Of a stretch of 64,000 nt of DNA, positions 53,936 to 64,000 are shown piece by piece. Source of the DNA: Thecaphora thlaspeos (taxonomy: Eukaryota > Basidiomycota > Ustilaginomycetes > Urocystidales > Glomosporiaceae). The stretch is from positions 310,001 through 374,000 of the forward strand of contig UWYS01000001.1 in the NCBI GenBank assembly GCA_900291925.1. The letters are read 5' to 3'. Made by a program: the position numbers and the translations under genes. The notes under the pieces were generated by a model that made no database searches, was not told the origin of the DNA, and saw only the letters and a list, made by a program, of their open reading frames with translations. The stretch's first letter is position 1; each line of letters starts with the position of its first letter.

Positions 53936-54829
53936 CTACTTGGCATACCAGCGCATGAACTTGCCAATGATGTGCAGCAGCACGACGCTGAAGACGAATG
54001 CGATAGAGAGGACCAGGACGACAACAGGATCACTGGAGAGGGCAGAAGTGGGACGCAAGGAGAGGACAGAGGGGGTCAGTCAATGCCACAAGTTGATCGC
54101 TATGGTCCAGGGTACCTCCGACTCCAGCCTGGTCCCCCCATTGGTTCTTGCTTTGCAAATCCAGCAATGACGAGCGCCTTCTGGAAGACCGCCTCTGGTG
54201 TCCAAGCGTTCCGTGGCCTAGCCCTGGTGGTCGTTGGCGGCCGCTCGCTTTCCTCGCGGTGTTCCATCTTCGCCGGGAGCGGAGCCTCTGCTGCCGGTCC
54301 TCGACCGGTTGATCCAAGCGGGCGCGCCAAACACTTGATACTCACACGCTGAGACCCTTGCTGTCGTCGGTGTAGAGCTTCATCATGGTGCTCGAGCTTC
54401 CACCGGCGCCAGCAGCGCGGGTGCTGTTGGGCTTGTTGGTAGCCTGCTGTGTCGCTCGTCGTCTTTCGGCGGCCGAGTGTAAAGGGAGACATCCAGGTGC
54501 ATGACACGATCGAAAAGGGAGGCGATGGGATGGGTGACGAAGGACGAGGCGACGTCAGTGTCAATGGCGGGAAGGGCGGTCGATCGGTCTTGCCCGCTGG
54601 TAGATGGGCCTGTGCAGCGAGAGGATGCAGCGGATGGGGTGAGAGAGAAGTACACCCACCGGACGAGGGAAGAGTTCTTGCTCGCCAGAGCGGCGAGGTT
54701 GGGTTGTGTTCCGCTGGCGGTGGCGTCGGACTGTTTGGTGGAACAAGAACGAGCGGCACGGTAAGCATGGTGCGTTCGGCCTGACTCAATCCGAACCATA
54801 GGAATGGGAGCAGAGCAGAGACTTACCAT
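53936..54829 (-). CDS. SBH1: Protein translocation complex subunit SEC61 beta
   Basis: Four exons: 54829-54827 (start codon only), about 54730-54656, about 54443-54346 and 54032-53936, about 90 residues. The protein reads MSDATASGT ... NLAALASKN, the conserved RAAGAGGSSSTMMKLYTDD and KGLSVDP, and a single C-terminal transmembrane helix (VVVLVLSIAFVFSVVLLHII), which is the Sec61 beta/Sbh1 layout of a tail-anchored ER protein in the Sec61 channel. The exon 2/3 junction is not certain: the strongest donor (GTGGGT at 54659) gives the wrong phase for the obvious acceptor, so a GTGTAC donor four bases on, or a CAG|CAG acceptor variant (one extra Gln), is needed. The first intron directly follows the ATG. 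The other junctions are in phase with consensus sites. Confidence 0.9.
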
Positions 54830-55358
54830 TGTGAAGATGGGAACCTGGTCGAGAGAAAGAGGGAAGGTGTATGAGAGGCGAGTGGCGATGAGGAGAAGAT
54901 GTGATGGTGAGGATGGTGGTGGTGGCGGGGTCGGCGTGGGATGGCCCGCACTCTCTCCCACTGCCAACGAGGCTGAGAAGCTTCTGCCGAGGGCGGCGGG
55001 CTGGCGGGCGGGCGGGCGGGCGCCTCTGTGCTGGTCTGACTGGCGCACGGCCGGGTTCCAGGCCTCGCCTCTCAAGCCACCTCTTCCCCCGCACCTCTGC
55101 TGGAAGCGTCCAGGTTCGGCGTGCGGGTGCGCTGGCCTCGCTGGCCTCGCTCGTGGCAGTCAGGCTGTCAAGTCCCTCGGCTCCGGGCAGCGCTCTCGTT
55201 TCCTTCCCACCTCCCCTTCACTTCCGTCTTCCGGCGCCCTCGCTGGACACCGACTCTTTGGCCTGCCATCTTCTGTTCCTTCAACATATCGCTAGCAACC
55301 ACCTCCTCCTCCCCTCCACAACCCTCCTCACACACCTACACCGACACATCCGCCCGCG
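54830..55358. other. Divergent promoter region SEC61 beta / mS37
   Basis: About 530 bases shared by two divergently transcribed housekeeping genes. It contains a GGGC-rich repeat (about 55003-55022) and CT-rich stretches toward the mS37 start. No ORF was supported. Confidence 0.55.
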
Positions 55359-55851
55359 ATGAAGCTCAAAAAGCTCAAGGTCCGACCGACAAAGGACCTC
55401 GTCGCCGCACCGTGCGCCGCCGAGTTCGCCACCATGCTCGCGTGCTGGGCCTCGTCGAATGACCTCTCAAACGTGGGACAGTGCAAGGAGAGCGCAAAGG
55501 CCTTGCAGGTCTGCATGGCGTCCAACGTAAGTGGTCTCGCTCACATACGAGTCTTCAGAGGGACGTCAAGCAGAGAAGCGGTCGCCAAGGAGCCGAGGAG
55601 CTGCCGGCCTGAGCGGCCCTGCTACGCACGACTGAGCTGGCATGTCACGGACAAGGTGGCGAGGAGCAGCCACGACGATGAGCTTCTAGATTCGTTTCCT
55701 CATGGACAGGAAAGCCGTTTCATCTTACTGACACTTTATCCTCACCTTTGTCGTCTTCTGCCTTCCGCTTTCGCCCCTACAGAAAGGTCGACGTGGAACA
55801 TCGAAGCCGACCGTCAACTATCACCTCGCACGACTCTTCAAGCAACTATAA
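55359..55851 (+). CDS. MRP10: Mitochondrial small-subunit ribosomal protein mS37 (MRP10/CHCHD1)
   Basis: Two exons, 55359-55526 and 55783-55851, phase 0, give 78 residues. The twin CX9C motif is intact: CAAEFATMLAC near residues 19-29 and CKESAKALQVC near 42-52. The start MKLKKLKVRPTKDL is basic, and exon 2 (KGRRGTSKPTVNYHLARL) supplies a basic tail, as in Mrp10. The protein is imported through the MIA pathway or matrix route, folds with two disulfides, and binds in the head of the mitoribosome small subunit. The 256-base intron is long for such a small gene. A divergent promoter is shared with SEC61 beta. Confidence 0.92.
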
Positions 55852-56471
55852 ACGGATGCAGGACGTACGACGCCCTATCTTCCCTCTCTTCCCTTCTCAT
55901 CTCCCTCATTCTGCTCGGGTGTCCGACAATCTGTCGTCACGTCCGAATAGCGCACAGAAGTCGCACCGAGGTCTCGACCACAACAAGCTGTCATCCGTCT
56001 CTTCGCTTGGACGACGACACAACCAAATGGTCAGACGCTCGGATCGACACAACACCTCTGATTTAACGATCCGGTCCGATCCATCTTTGCGCTCTTCTCG
56101 GAAACCGACAGACCGAACAGCAGCCACTCTCTATCACCATCCTCTTCCTCTACCGCCGCGACATTTGACTCGCACTGTACACTAGTTCTACCCGTTCTGC
56201 CATACTCGTAAAGCACCCAAACTCCCTCACCCTGTCGTGGACATGTGTCGGCGTTGTTTTTTTTTGTTTGCATTGGAGACGATGCGAGAGTAGGAGGACG
56301 ATCATCAGAGACTCCTTGACTGCGGACACAAGATGATCGTGTCCCTTTGATGGGCTCTACCTGTGCGCATAAGATTCAATACACGTACCGACACACACAT
56401 TCCATCGCTTCGTCTGCAGACGACATCACTACCTACTCTCTCAGTTTCTACCCGGCCGAACTTCCACAGCT
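55852..56471. other. Convergent spacer mS37 / Cdc15-type gene
   Basis: About 620 bases, AT-richer than the genes, with T-runs near 56260. It includes 3' flanks of both genes. Nothing else was recognised. Confidence 0.5.
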
Positions 56472-58349
56472 CTACATGAGCAACTGTACAAAGTTGCTCG
56501 GGAACGTATTTGCGCCCGGTCTCCTCCTCGCCTCGTCGAGCAGTTCGCCCTGCCACCACCCGTCCGCCTCTGTATGAGTCACCGCGATAATGTCGCCCGC
56601 CGTGAAGGAGAATTCCTCTTCCATCGTCGCAGAGTAGTCGTATAGCGCTTTCACTGTCAGTCCGGAAGCACAGCGGTACGGGGGAAGGGGGTCAGCGTTT
56701 GCACGATCTCGTCATGTACAGAGAACGTCAAGGAAGACTGAAACGCAGGGGCACAACTCACCATAGAAAAGAATAGGTCGACCGCTATCGCTAAATTGAC
56801 CGGTCGGCGGGTGTGGTTGACCTTGGGGCTGACCCGACATAGGCGGTCCAATACCCTGCTGTTCCGGCTGAGGCGGCTGCTGCGCCGGCTGCATCGGATC
56901 TTGCTGGCCTGGCTGGTGATTTGTAGGTAGGGCGTGCTGTTGCTGCTGTTGAGGGTGGTGCGACGGAGCAGGACTCTGGCTCCTCATGTTGCCAGCACCC
57001 GCCACGCTCCATGATGACTGCTGCTGCAGATGCTGGCCCTGAGGCGGAACCTGCTGCTGCTGCTGATGATACACGCTAGCGCTGGTGGGCTGCTGCGCGT
57101 GCCCACCGGGAGCCGGCGATCCAGCGGGCACTCCGTGATGCTGCTGTTGTTGGATCTGGTGCATGTAGGCGGCGGCCGGCGTCTCCTGCTGCTGCTGCTG
57201 CGGCGGCGGCGGCTGGCCATAGTACGTCGAAGGCTGCTGTTGCTGGTGGGTCGGATGAGCCATCGAAGGCGCCGGGCTCGCCATGCCGGCGTGGGGGTTC
57301 CCGATGTAGTGCTGCTGCTGAGCTAACATGGCCGGCAGGCTCTGGCTGGCCGCAGGGTGGTGTCCCGGGCCGGGCTGCGCGTAAGGGGTCGGGCTGACCT
57401 GGCCGCCGGCGTAGGCGCGAGGGTCGGCAGGCACCTGGTGGTGCAGCGGTGCGACCGGCTGGCCATAGGGCGTGCTCTGTTGTCCCGCGTGGTGGACCGA
57501 CTGCGCCTGAACCGATTGCTGCGACGGATAAGAGCGGTGTGTGGGGGCCGCGGACCCGGCGTAAGACGAGTACTGAGCCTGAATCGAGGGCCTTCGCTGA
57601 GCGGCTGCAGCGGCAGCGCCGATACTGCCGTACTGCTGCTGCGGCTGATGCATTGAAGACTGAGACTGGTGGTAGCCGGACTGGACGATGCTTCCGCCGG
57701 CAGCGGACGGAGGCCTTGGCGGCTGCTGCTGCTGCATCTGGACAGGGTGACCCCCACCAGGAGGCGCCTGGACCGGCGGGACGCTGCCTGTGCGGCGGAT
57801 AAACTCGTCGGCCATCTGGTCATGGGAAACGGAGCCGGTAGCGTCGAGCGAGATGCCAAGCGGCGTGGTGCTCCTCGGTGGCGAGTTCACTTTGCGCCGA
57901 GCGTCCTCAGCCGCAGGTGCTGGCGGCGCTTGGTGTTGCTGCTGCTGCTGACGGGCATAGGGCTGAGGGCTGGGACTCCTTCCGAGCGCACCGACGCCGG
58001 CGAAGCCCTGCTCCTGCTTACTCGGGCTCCTGTGCTGGCCGGGAGGCGCGCTGGGAGAGGGCTGTATGCTCATCCGCGAGGCGGTCGAGTTCTGCCTCGA
58101 AAGAGACTTCCGCTCGCCAGGGAACGACTGGCCGTACTGGCCAACGACGTCCTCGACGGGCAGAGGCGATGCGGCCCGCGCGGGGGCCTGCATAAAGGCG
58201 GCCGAGGGGGACCGGGCCCTCTCTGGGAAGCCTTGCGAGATTGAAGGCGACGGTGCGCGGTGGATCGGCGGCTGCGACAGCTGGTGCGGCTGGTAGTGTC
58301 CCTGGTGGCCGGTGTTGTAGTGCTGCCCGGGCTGGGGCTGGGCAGAAGG

Positions 58350-58390
<41 letters not shown>

Positions 58391-60095
58391 ACGAGCCCGA
58401 ATCCCTCGCCGTGTGCACGTTGGGGCTGTGCGGGGCAGGGCTGCGAGCGCCCGGTCGCATCCTGAGGCTGGCGAGCGCCTTGGCGATCGGATCTTCCTCC
58501 TCGTCGGCAACGGTCGAGCCTGCCGACTCGCTGGCCGGGATCGAGGCCTTGCTCGGCGACTGTGTAGCGTCGCCGAGCGGTTTAGGCAGCTGAGTCTTGG
58601 ACGATTGCGACAGCGAAGAGGTGCGCGCGAGGAAGTTGCGCGCCGACATGCGCCTCTCGGCCGAGGGTGAGGGCTGGACCTCGGAATGCTGCGTAGGCGT
58701 TCGGCCCGTGTCCGGGGGCGCCTGTCCGCCCGACATCCCCGGCAGAGCGACCGAGCCCGGAGGCGGCCTGTAGGGTGAACCCGGTGCATGGCCGTTCTCG
58801 ACGCTGCCGTTCTGCTGGTAGCCGATCGAGGGAGGGCCGCGGGAGGATGCTGGATCCGGCGACGAGCCGTGGCCAGCGCCGCTGGAGTCATGAGCCGGGG
58901 CCGGGGGGATCGGCTTGGCCGACGACGGAGGGACGCTCTGCATGGTCTGCTCCTGCAGCGCTGGTGGCGCCTGCGCCTGAGCGGGCGGCTGGGCGGCCGG
59001 CGAGGAGATGGGAAGCTGGACGGGGCGGGTGGTGTTCCGCTGGAACCTGGCGGTGTGGTAGATATGCCGAGGCGGCGGCGGCTGGCCCTTTGCGTAGTTG
59101 ATGTACTCGGGCGCGGCGGGGATCAGGGCGCCGGTGCCGCAGTGCTGGATGTAGAACTGGATGTCGCGAGGCGTCTCGACCGTCTCTAGCGAGACGCGGA
59201 CCCGTTCGCAGCACTCGTCGTCGGCGACGCAGACGGCCGAGACAGCGTTGGCAAAGTTCCAGAGATTGGACTTGATGAAGTCGATGCGCTCCTCCTCAAG
59301 ATCCTGGCACTGGTCGAGGTAGGCCTTCCACTCGGCGTTCCACTTGACGGTGGTGTCCTTGAGGGCGCGGACAAAGTTTTGGTAGTCTTTGTCGTTCTGG
59401 GCGACGGTGGCCTGCGCCTTGTCGAGCTTGTAGGCAACCTTGTCGAGGTCCTTGCCCTGGACGAGGCTGCTCTGTGCGGTGTAGCCGTTGATCTTGATGC
59501 AGTCCTGCTCGTACTTTTCGCGCGACTTTTTGACGTACTGCTCCTGGGTCTGCTTGTTCTTGTGGAGCTTCTCGATGCTGGCCTGGGAAGCTTTGCGCGC
59601 CTGGAGCGAGCGGTTGAGGAAGTCGGTTACGTTGCCCTCGAGGTCCTTGCGGACCATGTTGGCGAGGTCTAGGTGGGTGCGCGCCGTCGCGTCAAGCTCG
59701 GCCTTTACGGTGTCCAGGGCGGCGCGGAGGGCACCCGTCTCATCCCTGCCGAGCGCCTGCTTGGACAGCTTCGCGAGGCGCTTGCTGTAGTCTGCCTCGA
59801 TCTCTGCGCGCTCCTTGTAGACGGCGCGGAGATCCTCGAGGGTTCGCTGCGCTCCCTTCATGCGTCCCTGGATGACGTCAAAGCCAGCGTCGTTGGAGCC
59901 CCAGAAGGCATTGCAGAAGGCGGTCGTCTCGCTCAGCTCGCGCCGGATGTACTGGTCCTCTGCGGCGATGCGCCTGCCGGCCTCTCCGCCGTCGAGCCCC
60001 ATCGACTCGCTTGCGCGCTCGCGACGTGAGCTGGAGCTGTGTCCGGAGCGATTGGAGCCCTCGGAGGGCGTGCGTCGCTCGGAAGGCATCGTCAA
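56472..60095 (-). CDS. F-BAR and SH3 domain protein, Cdc15/Imp2 type
   Basis: Two exons, 60095-56762 and 56653-56472, phase 1, give 1171 residues (an alternative start two codons in). The F-BAR domain spans about 55-300: FCNAFWGSNDAGFDVIQGRMK, TLEDLRAVYKERAEIEADYSKRLAKLSK, then FLNRSLQARKASQAS, KDYQNFVRALKDT and FIKSNLWNFANAVS. A roughly 750-residue Gln/Pro/Ser-rich disordered middle follows, with poly-Gln runs and likely phospho-sites. The C-terminal exon encodes an SH3 domain: KALYDYSATMEEEFSFTAGD, GWWQGELLDE, FPSNFVQLL. Cdc15-type proteins bind the plasma membrane and scaffold formins, myosin and other factors at the cytokinetic ring or septum. Sits head-to-head with the transporter across 1.4 kb. 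Confidence 0.93.
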
Positions 60096-61478
60096 AGGCG
60101 TCCGATAGGGTTGGGGTTGGGGCAGGGCGTGGGATTGGGATGGTCGGTGCGGCCGGTCCGATCTCCTTGAACTAGACTAGGATACGATGATGCGGGTGAC
60201 GGGCTTACCAGTCGAGGCTGAGGGATATCGATGCCTCTGACCGGCAGCCGGATCAAGCGTGGCGAGAAATGGCGACCGCGGGGGGAATGGAGAGGAGAGG
60301 CCGTGCGCCACAAGCACAGAAGGGGCGGGCAGTGGCAGCGGCGCAGAGGGATCTGTGGTGTCGGTGGTATTTCGGATGGGAAGTTCCGCAAAGTTTGTTT
60401 CTAAGCAAGGTCAGAGAGGATAGAGGGGATGGAGAGCGGGACGGGCCGATGCGAGACCCAGGGGGGTGGTGATGGAGTTGTGATGGGTTGGTGGTGGAGC
60501 GGGCCGGGCCGCGAGGCGGTGTTGTTCGCCTGGTCGATTTGAATGGGAAAACGCGCCTCCTGGCACCCTGGCGCTGCCAGCCATCGCCTGTCTGTGCGCG
60601 TCAGCCGGCAGCCAGCCGGCAGCCAGCCGGCCAGGGGCGTGGGCGTGGGCGGGGGCAGAGACGGAGGCGTGAGGCACCGGGAGCTGCCCGGGGCTGGACC
60701 CTCTTTCCGTTTTCCTTCTACCCTCGCTCCTCGACTTCGACAGCTTGAACCCTACACTTACTACTACCACTCTTCTCGTGGCTTCACCGCGATGCTCGCC
60801 TCTCGGACACCCTCCGTTCGGCCTCGCACGCTCTGTGGCGAGCCATGCTCGACGTGTGGGCGACCCTGTGGATCCGACGGAGCTGCGGAAGAAACCGCCG
60901 TCGGCCCCGATCTCCATTGATCGGGGCGACAAAGGGCAGCATTGTCGCTGCAAACGTTATGCTCTCGAAAAGGTGCGTTCGGAAGCATCCGAAGCACGCC
61001 TTTGTCGGTCTGTCCTCTTTGAGCAAAGGCGGCCAGGTCGCTGCTGTCTGATACCGCTGCCCTACCCCTGCCTCTCTTGCCCAACAAAAAGGTGTTGAGT
61101 CTTTGAATTGACAGGCGGGGGCGAGAGGAGAAAAGAAAGTCGAGACTCGGGCCTCTGACTCGAGGTCAGCCATCTCCCTATCAGCCTCCCGGCCGACGAC
61201 CTCTCCGCCCCGCTGTCGGCCTAGGTGGCTCGTCGGCAGCAAGATCGAAGAATGCTGTTTGGGTCCGCCAGCCGAGAGTCGGAGCGTCTTCTCAACGTGC
61301 GCCTGTGTCCGGAGACGTTTCTTCTACGCCAGAACAGACATAGGTTAAGGACGCCAGCAACTGGCTCCGTCGCCACCATCCTCGGCCTCTCGCAATCACG
61401 TTTCCCCCGGCCCATTTGGCGCGCCGCTCACCACCTACCATCGCCACCGCCGCCCACCACTCCCGTGCCGTCGCCACT
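60096..61478. other. Divergent intergenic region Cdc15-type / transporter
   Basis: About 1.4 kb. It contains three copies of a CAGCCGGCAGC-like unit (about 60602-60632), GGGCGTGGGCGTGGGCGG just after, and an AT-poor, ORF-riddled but motif-free remainder. No gene was supported. Confidence 0.55.
60602..60632. repeat. Tandem CAGCCGG-rich repeat
   Basis: About three imperfect 10-11 base units (GCCGGCAGCCA) in the divergent promoter region. Confidence 0.7.
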
Positions 61479-63292
61479 ATGGCATCCGACGGTGTTGCCG
61501 CCGCTGTCATCTCGGAGCGCCGACTCCTGTTCCGCATTGATCTCCTCCTTATGCCTATCATGACGATCGCCTATGGCCTCCAGTTCTACGACAAGGCCAT
61601 CCTCTCCAGTGCCTCCATCTTTGGTATCCTGCCCGACCTCGAGCTCTCAGTCACCTACGGCTCGCCTCCCCAGACGTCACTCGAGCGCTACTCGACCGCC
61701 ACGTCGGCCTTCTACTGGGGCTACCTCGTCGCTGCCCTTCCGATGGCCCTCCTCGTCCAGCGCTTCCGCGTCAACTGGTTCCTCGGCTGCGCCGTGGTTC
61801 TGTGGAGGATCATCGTCATCCTCACGCCCGTCATTACCTCGTGGCAAGGCCTCGTGGCCCAGCGCTTCTTCCTCGGTGCCGTTGAATCGGCGGTCAGCCC
61901 TGGCTTTGTCCTCATCATAAAGTCGTGGTACAAGCGCTCCGAGCAGCCGCTCCGCCTCGGCATCTGGTACTCGGCCACCGGTCTCTTTTCCATCTTCTCC
62001 GGCTTCGTCAACTACGGCTGAGGCAAGCTCGGATCAAAGCCGGGAGCATCTCTGCGTCCGTGGAAGTATATGTTCCTCTTCGCTGGAGTCCTCACAATAT
62101 TCTTTGGCCTGGTTCTCCTCGCCCTCCTGCCCGCCTCGCCGACTCAGGACGCCATTGTAAAAGTCCCTGGCTACAACTACTTTGATGCGGCCGGCAAGAG
62201 GCTAGCTAGCGCCCGTCTGCGCGACAGCCTCACAGGCGTGGCCCGCGACAGTGACGACGGCCGCTGCAGCACGAACGAGGGCGACTACAAGGTCCACCGG
62301 GCTGCGGCCGCCGGAAGCACCGAGTCGCTCCACAGCGTCTCCCACCACGGCAAGCAAGCCGCCGACGCCAAGCAGGCTGGCGTCGACCATCGATCGCTAG
62401 AAGACGAGTCCACCGAACCATCGACCGGGGCAAGGCGGTGGCAGCTCTACCAGGCCAAAGAGGCATTGCTCGACTTCAAGGTGTGGATCTTTTTCCTCCA
62501 GGCCATCGCAATATACATCTGCAATGGTGGCGTGACGGGGTTCGGGGCGTACATCATCAAGACTTTTGGATACAGCTCGCTGCGCTCCATCATTCTCCAG
62601 ACGCCTGGCGGAGCGACGACGGCTGTGTCGATCTACATCTCGACGTTTGTCGTCCTCAAGACCAAGAACACAAGATCGCTCCTCTGCCTGACTTGCCTGC
62701 CTAACATCGTTGGCGCGGCCATGATCTGGAAGGGCGACTGGAGCAACCGGCCGGTCCCGTTGGCGGGTTACTACCTCGTGAGTCGAGAGACCTCGTGGCC
62801 GATTCCTCCACGAGAACTCTAAGGGTTGCTGGATGTCTGACCACTGTCGCCGTCTTTCCACCTCTCTTCTACTCTTCCGAATGCCACCTCGCTCAGCTTC
62901 CCATCTTTGGTGCGCCGTTCGTACTGATGCTCTCACTTTCGACCGCCAACATCGCCGGCTCGACGAAACAATCCATCACGAGCGCCATGATCTTCATGGG
63001 CTACAACGTGGGCAACATTGTCGCACCGTACCTGACAAAGGCCGAGCAGAAGTCGATACACTACCGCGACACGTTTATCGCCATCATCGCGTGCATGGCC
63101 ATCACCATCGTCCTTACCGTGCTGCTAGACATTGGACTACAGTACCAAAACCGGCGGAGAGATCAGCGTGCTTCGGAGGAGGAGGGAGAGGGAAAGGTCA
63201 AGGAAGGAGAGACGGAGGAGCAGGTCAGGTATATGGCGGTGGTTGAGGACTGGACGGATTGGGAGAATCCGCACTTTCGTTATGTCTTTTGA
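61479..63292 (+). CDS. MFS transporter, Dal5-like anion:cation symporter, interrupted by an in-frame TGA
   Basis: Exons 61479-62777 and 62897-63292, phase 0 (donor GTGAGT). The frame is continuous except for a TGA at 62019-62021 (codon 181); without it the protein would have about 564 residues, a normal Dal5-family length. Upstream: FYDKAILSSASIFGI, ATSAFYWGYLVAALPMALL, GLVAQRFFLGAVESAVSPGFVLI, WYKRSEQPLRLGIWYSATGLFSIFSGFVNYG. Immediately after the stop: GKL, then LRPWKYMFLFAGVLTIFFG, both expected family sequence. Later segments include WIFFLQAIAIYICNGGVTGFG and, in exon 2, GAPFVLMLSLSTANIAGSTKQS, AMIFMGYNVGNIVAPYL. No plausible intron removes the TGA. Members carry allantoate, nicotinate, pantothenate or similar organic anions. 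Either a recent nonsense mutation, a base error, or readthrough. ATGs at 61416 and 61479 are both possible; the latter fits better. Confidence 0.8.
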
Positions 63293-64000
63293 GAAGAAAA
63301 GAGCTCGTACAGAGCAGAGGGAGCGGCGTGCACACGTTTGAATACAATATATTGTACCTTGATTCGCGGCACCATCAGGAACGACTCGAAAGGCGGCTAG
63401 AAGACGAGTCGCTTGGAAGAAGAGTGGTCAAGTAGACTGGGATGTCCGGCAAAAGGCTGTACAGATAGAGTCGCAACTATTCTTGATTCCTGCTGCTTAT
63501 TCTGTATGGACCAGGCCGGGATATCCAAGAAGAGATCTACTTCAAGCGCCACACCTCTAGTGGCGGTTGCGTTGTTGAAGGTTACAGTACGTAGTTGGTT
63601 ATCGGCGTGGCGTTATGTGCAAAGGGTGGATGTGGCCGAGCTGCCAATTTATTGAGATGGCAGAACGGGCTCTCGGGGCGACACCTTCCGGGCGAGCTCG
63701 CATAGAACGCTCCTCGTTTGCGTCGGAACCGACTTGACAAAGCCTTCCTTCAGGATGATGACAGGGCCAAGGCCAAGTGATAGGAAGTCTCTCGTCCGGT
63801 CGCCGGGTCGACACGCCCTGCGCCTCGTCGGTCTTCGCCGGTAGAACGGAGAGCGGACGTCTTTCCAGCTCTCTTGGACAGCTCTCCGCTCCTGTTTTCA
63901 GTATTCGTGGCAGGATAAAGGAGGTGTTCAAGGGTCCGCGGAAGGCGCAAGCGTCTGCTGCTCTTTGCCTGAACGACAAGTCTTCCTATGTACAGTAGGT
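63293..64000. other. 3' flank of the transporter to window end
   Basis: About 700 bases with an AT-rich patch at 63345-63365 (polyadenylation-like). A 126-codon frame at 63599-63979 (minus) has no recognisable features and was not called. Confidence 0.5.

Overview
The window is GC-rich nuclear DNA from a fungus, most likely a basidiomycete of the Ustilaginomycotina (smut lineage). Grounds: dense protein genes on both strands, short GT-AG introns (mostly 50-320 nt) with GTGAGT/GTAAGT/GTACGT donors, many mono- or oligo-exonic genes, serine/alanine/glutamine-rich low-complexity tails, and fungal forms of conserved complexes. The subphylum is inferred from general character, not from a marker gene. 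I joined exons by hand using donor and acceptor sequences, codon phase and family expectations. No similarity search was run.

Layout. 0-7 kb: an INP54-like inositol 5-phosphatase with a membrane tail (+), an RPA34-type RNA polymerase I subunit (-), an intron-containing tRNA-Gly(GCC) (+) and the kinetochore gene NDC80 (-). 7.4-14.3 kb: an accessory-looking block with a GH43 glycoside hydrolase (+), a gene-poor 2.6 kb stretch with a strong hairpin, and two consecutive secreted-protein genes that share an N-terminal motif. 14.8-25 kb: TIM10 (+), PRP19 (-), a TFIIIA-like zinc-finger gene (-) and a GT31-type glycosyltransferase (-). 27-33 kb: a very large alpha-arrestin-like gene (+). 33-36.5 kb: no supported gene. 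36.5-40.2 kb: a polyglutamine protein with a conserved core (+). 41.4-46.3 kb: adenylate kinase ADK1 (-) and APC/C subunit CDC27 (-). 47.3-48.4 kb: a secreted two-LysM protein (+). 49-53 kb: an orphan gene (-) and a Gfo/Idh/MocA oxidoreductase with a likely 1-nt frameshift (-). 53.9-60.1 kb: SEC61 beta (-), mitoribosomal mS37/MRP10 (+) and a Cdc15-type F-BAR/SH3 gene (-). 61.5-63.3 kb: a Dal5-like transporter interrupted by one in-frame TGA (+).

The housekeeping genes cover RNA polymerase I and III transcription, splicing, chromosome segregation (NDC80, CDC27), cytokinesis (Cdc15), mitochondrial import and translation (TIM10, mS37), ER translocation (SEC61 beta), phosphoinositide turnover and nucleotide balance. 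They are not an operon-like unit. Genes plausibly tied to host or substrate interaction are the GH43 enzyme, the two related secreted proteins, the LysM protein and the transporter. The strongest leads for something new are the tandem secreted-protein pair at 11.7-14.3 kb, the polyglutamine core-domain protein, and the two broken genes (oxidoreductase and transporter). No transposon, CRISPR array or rRNA was found.
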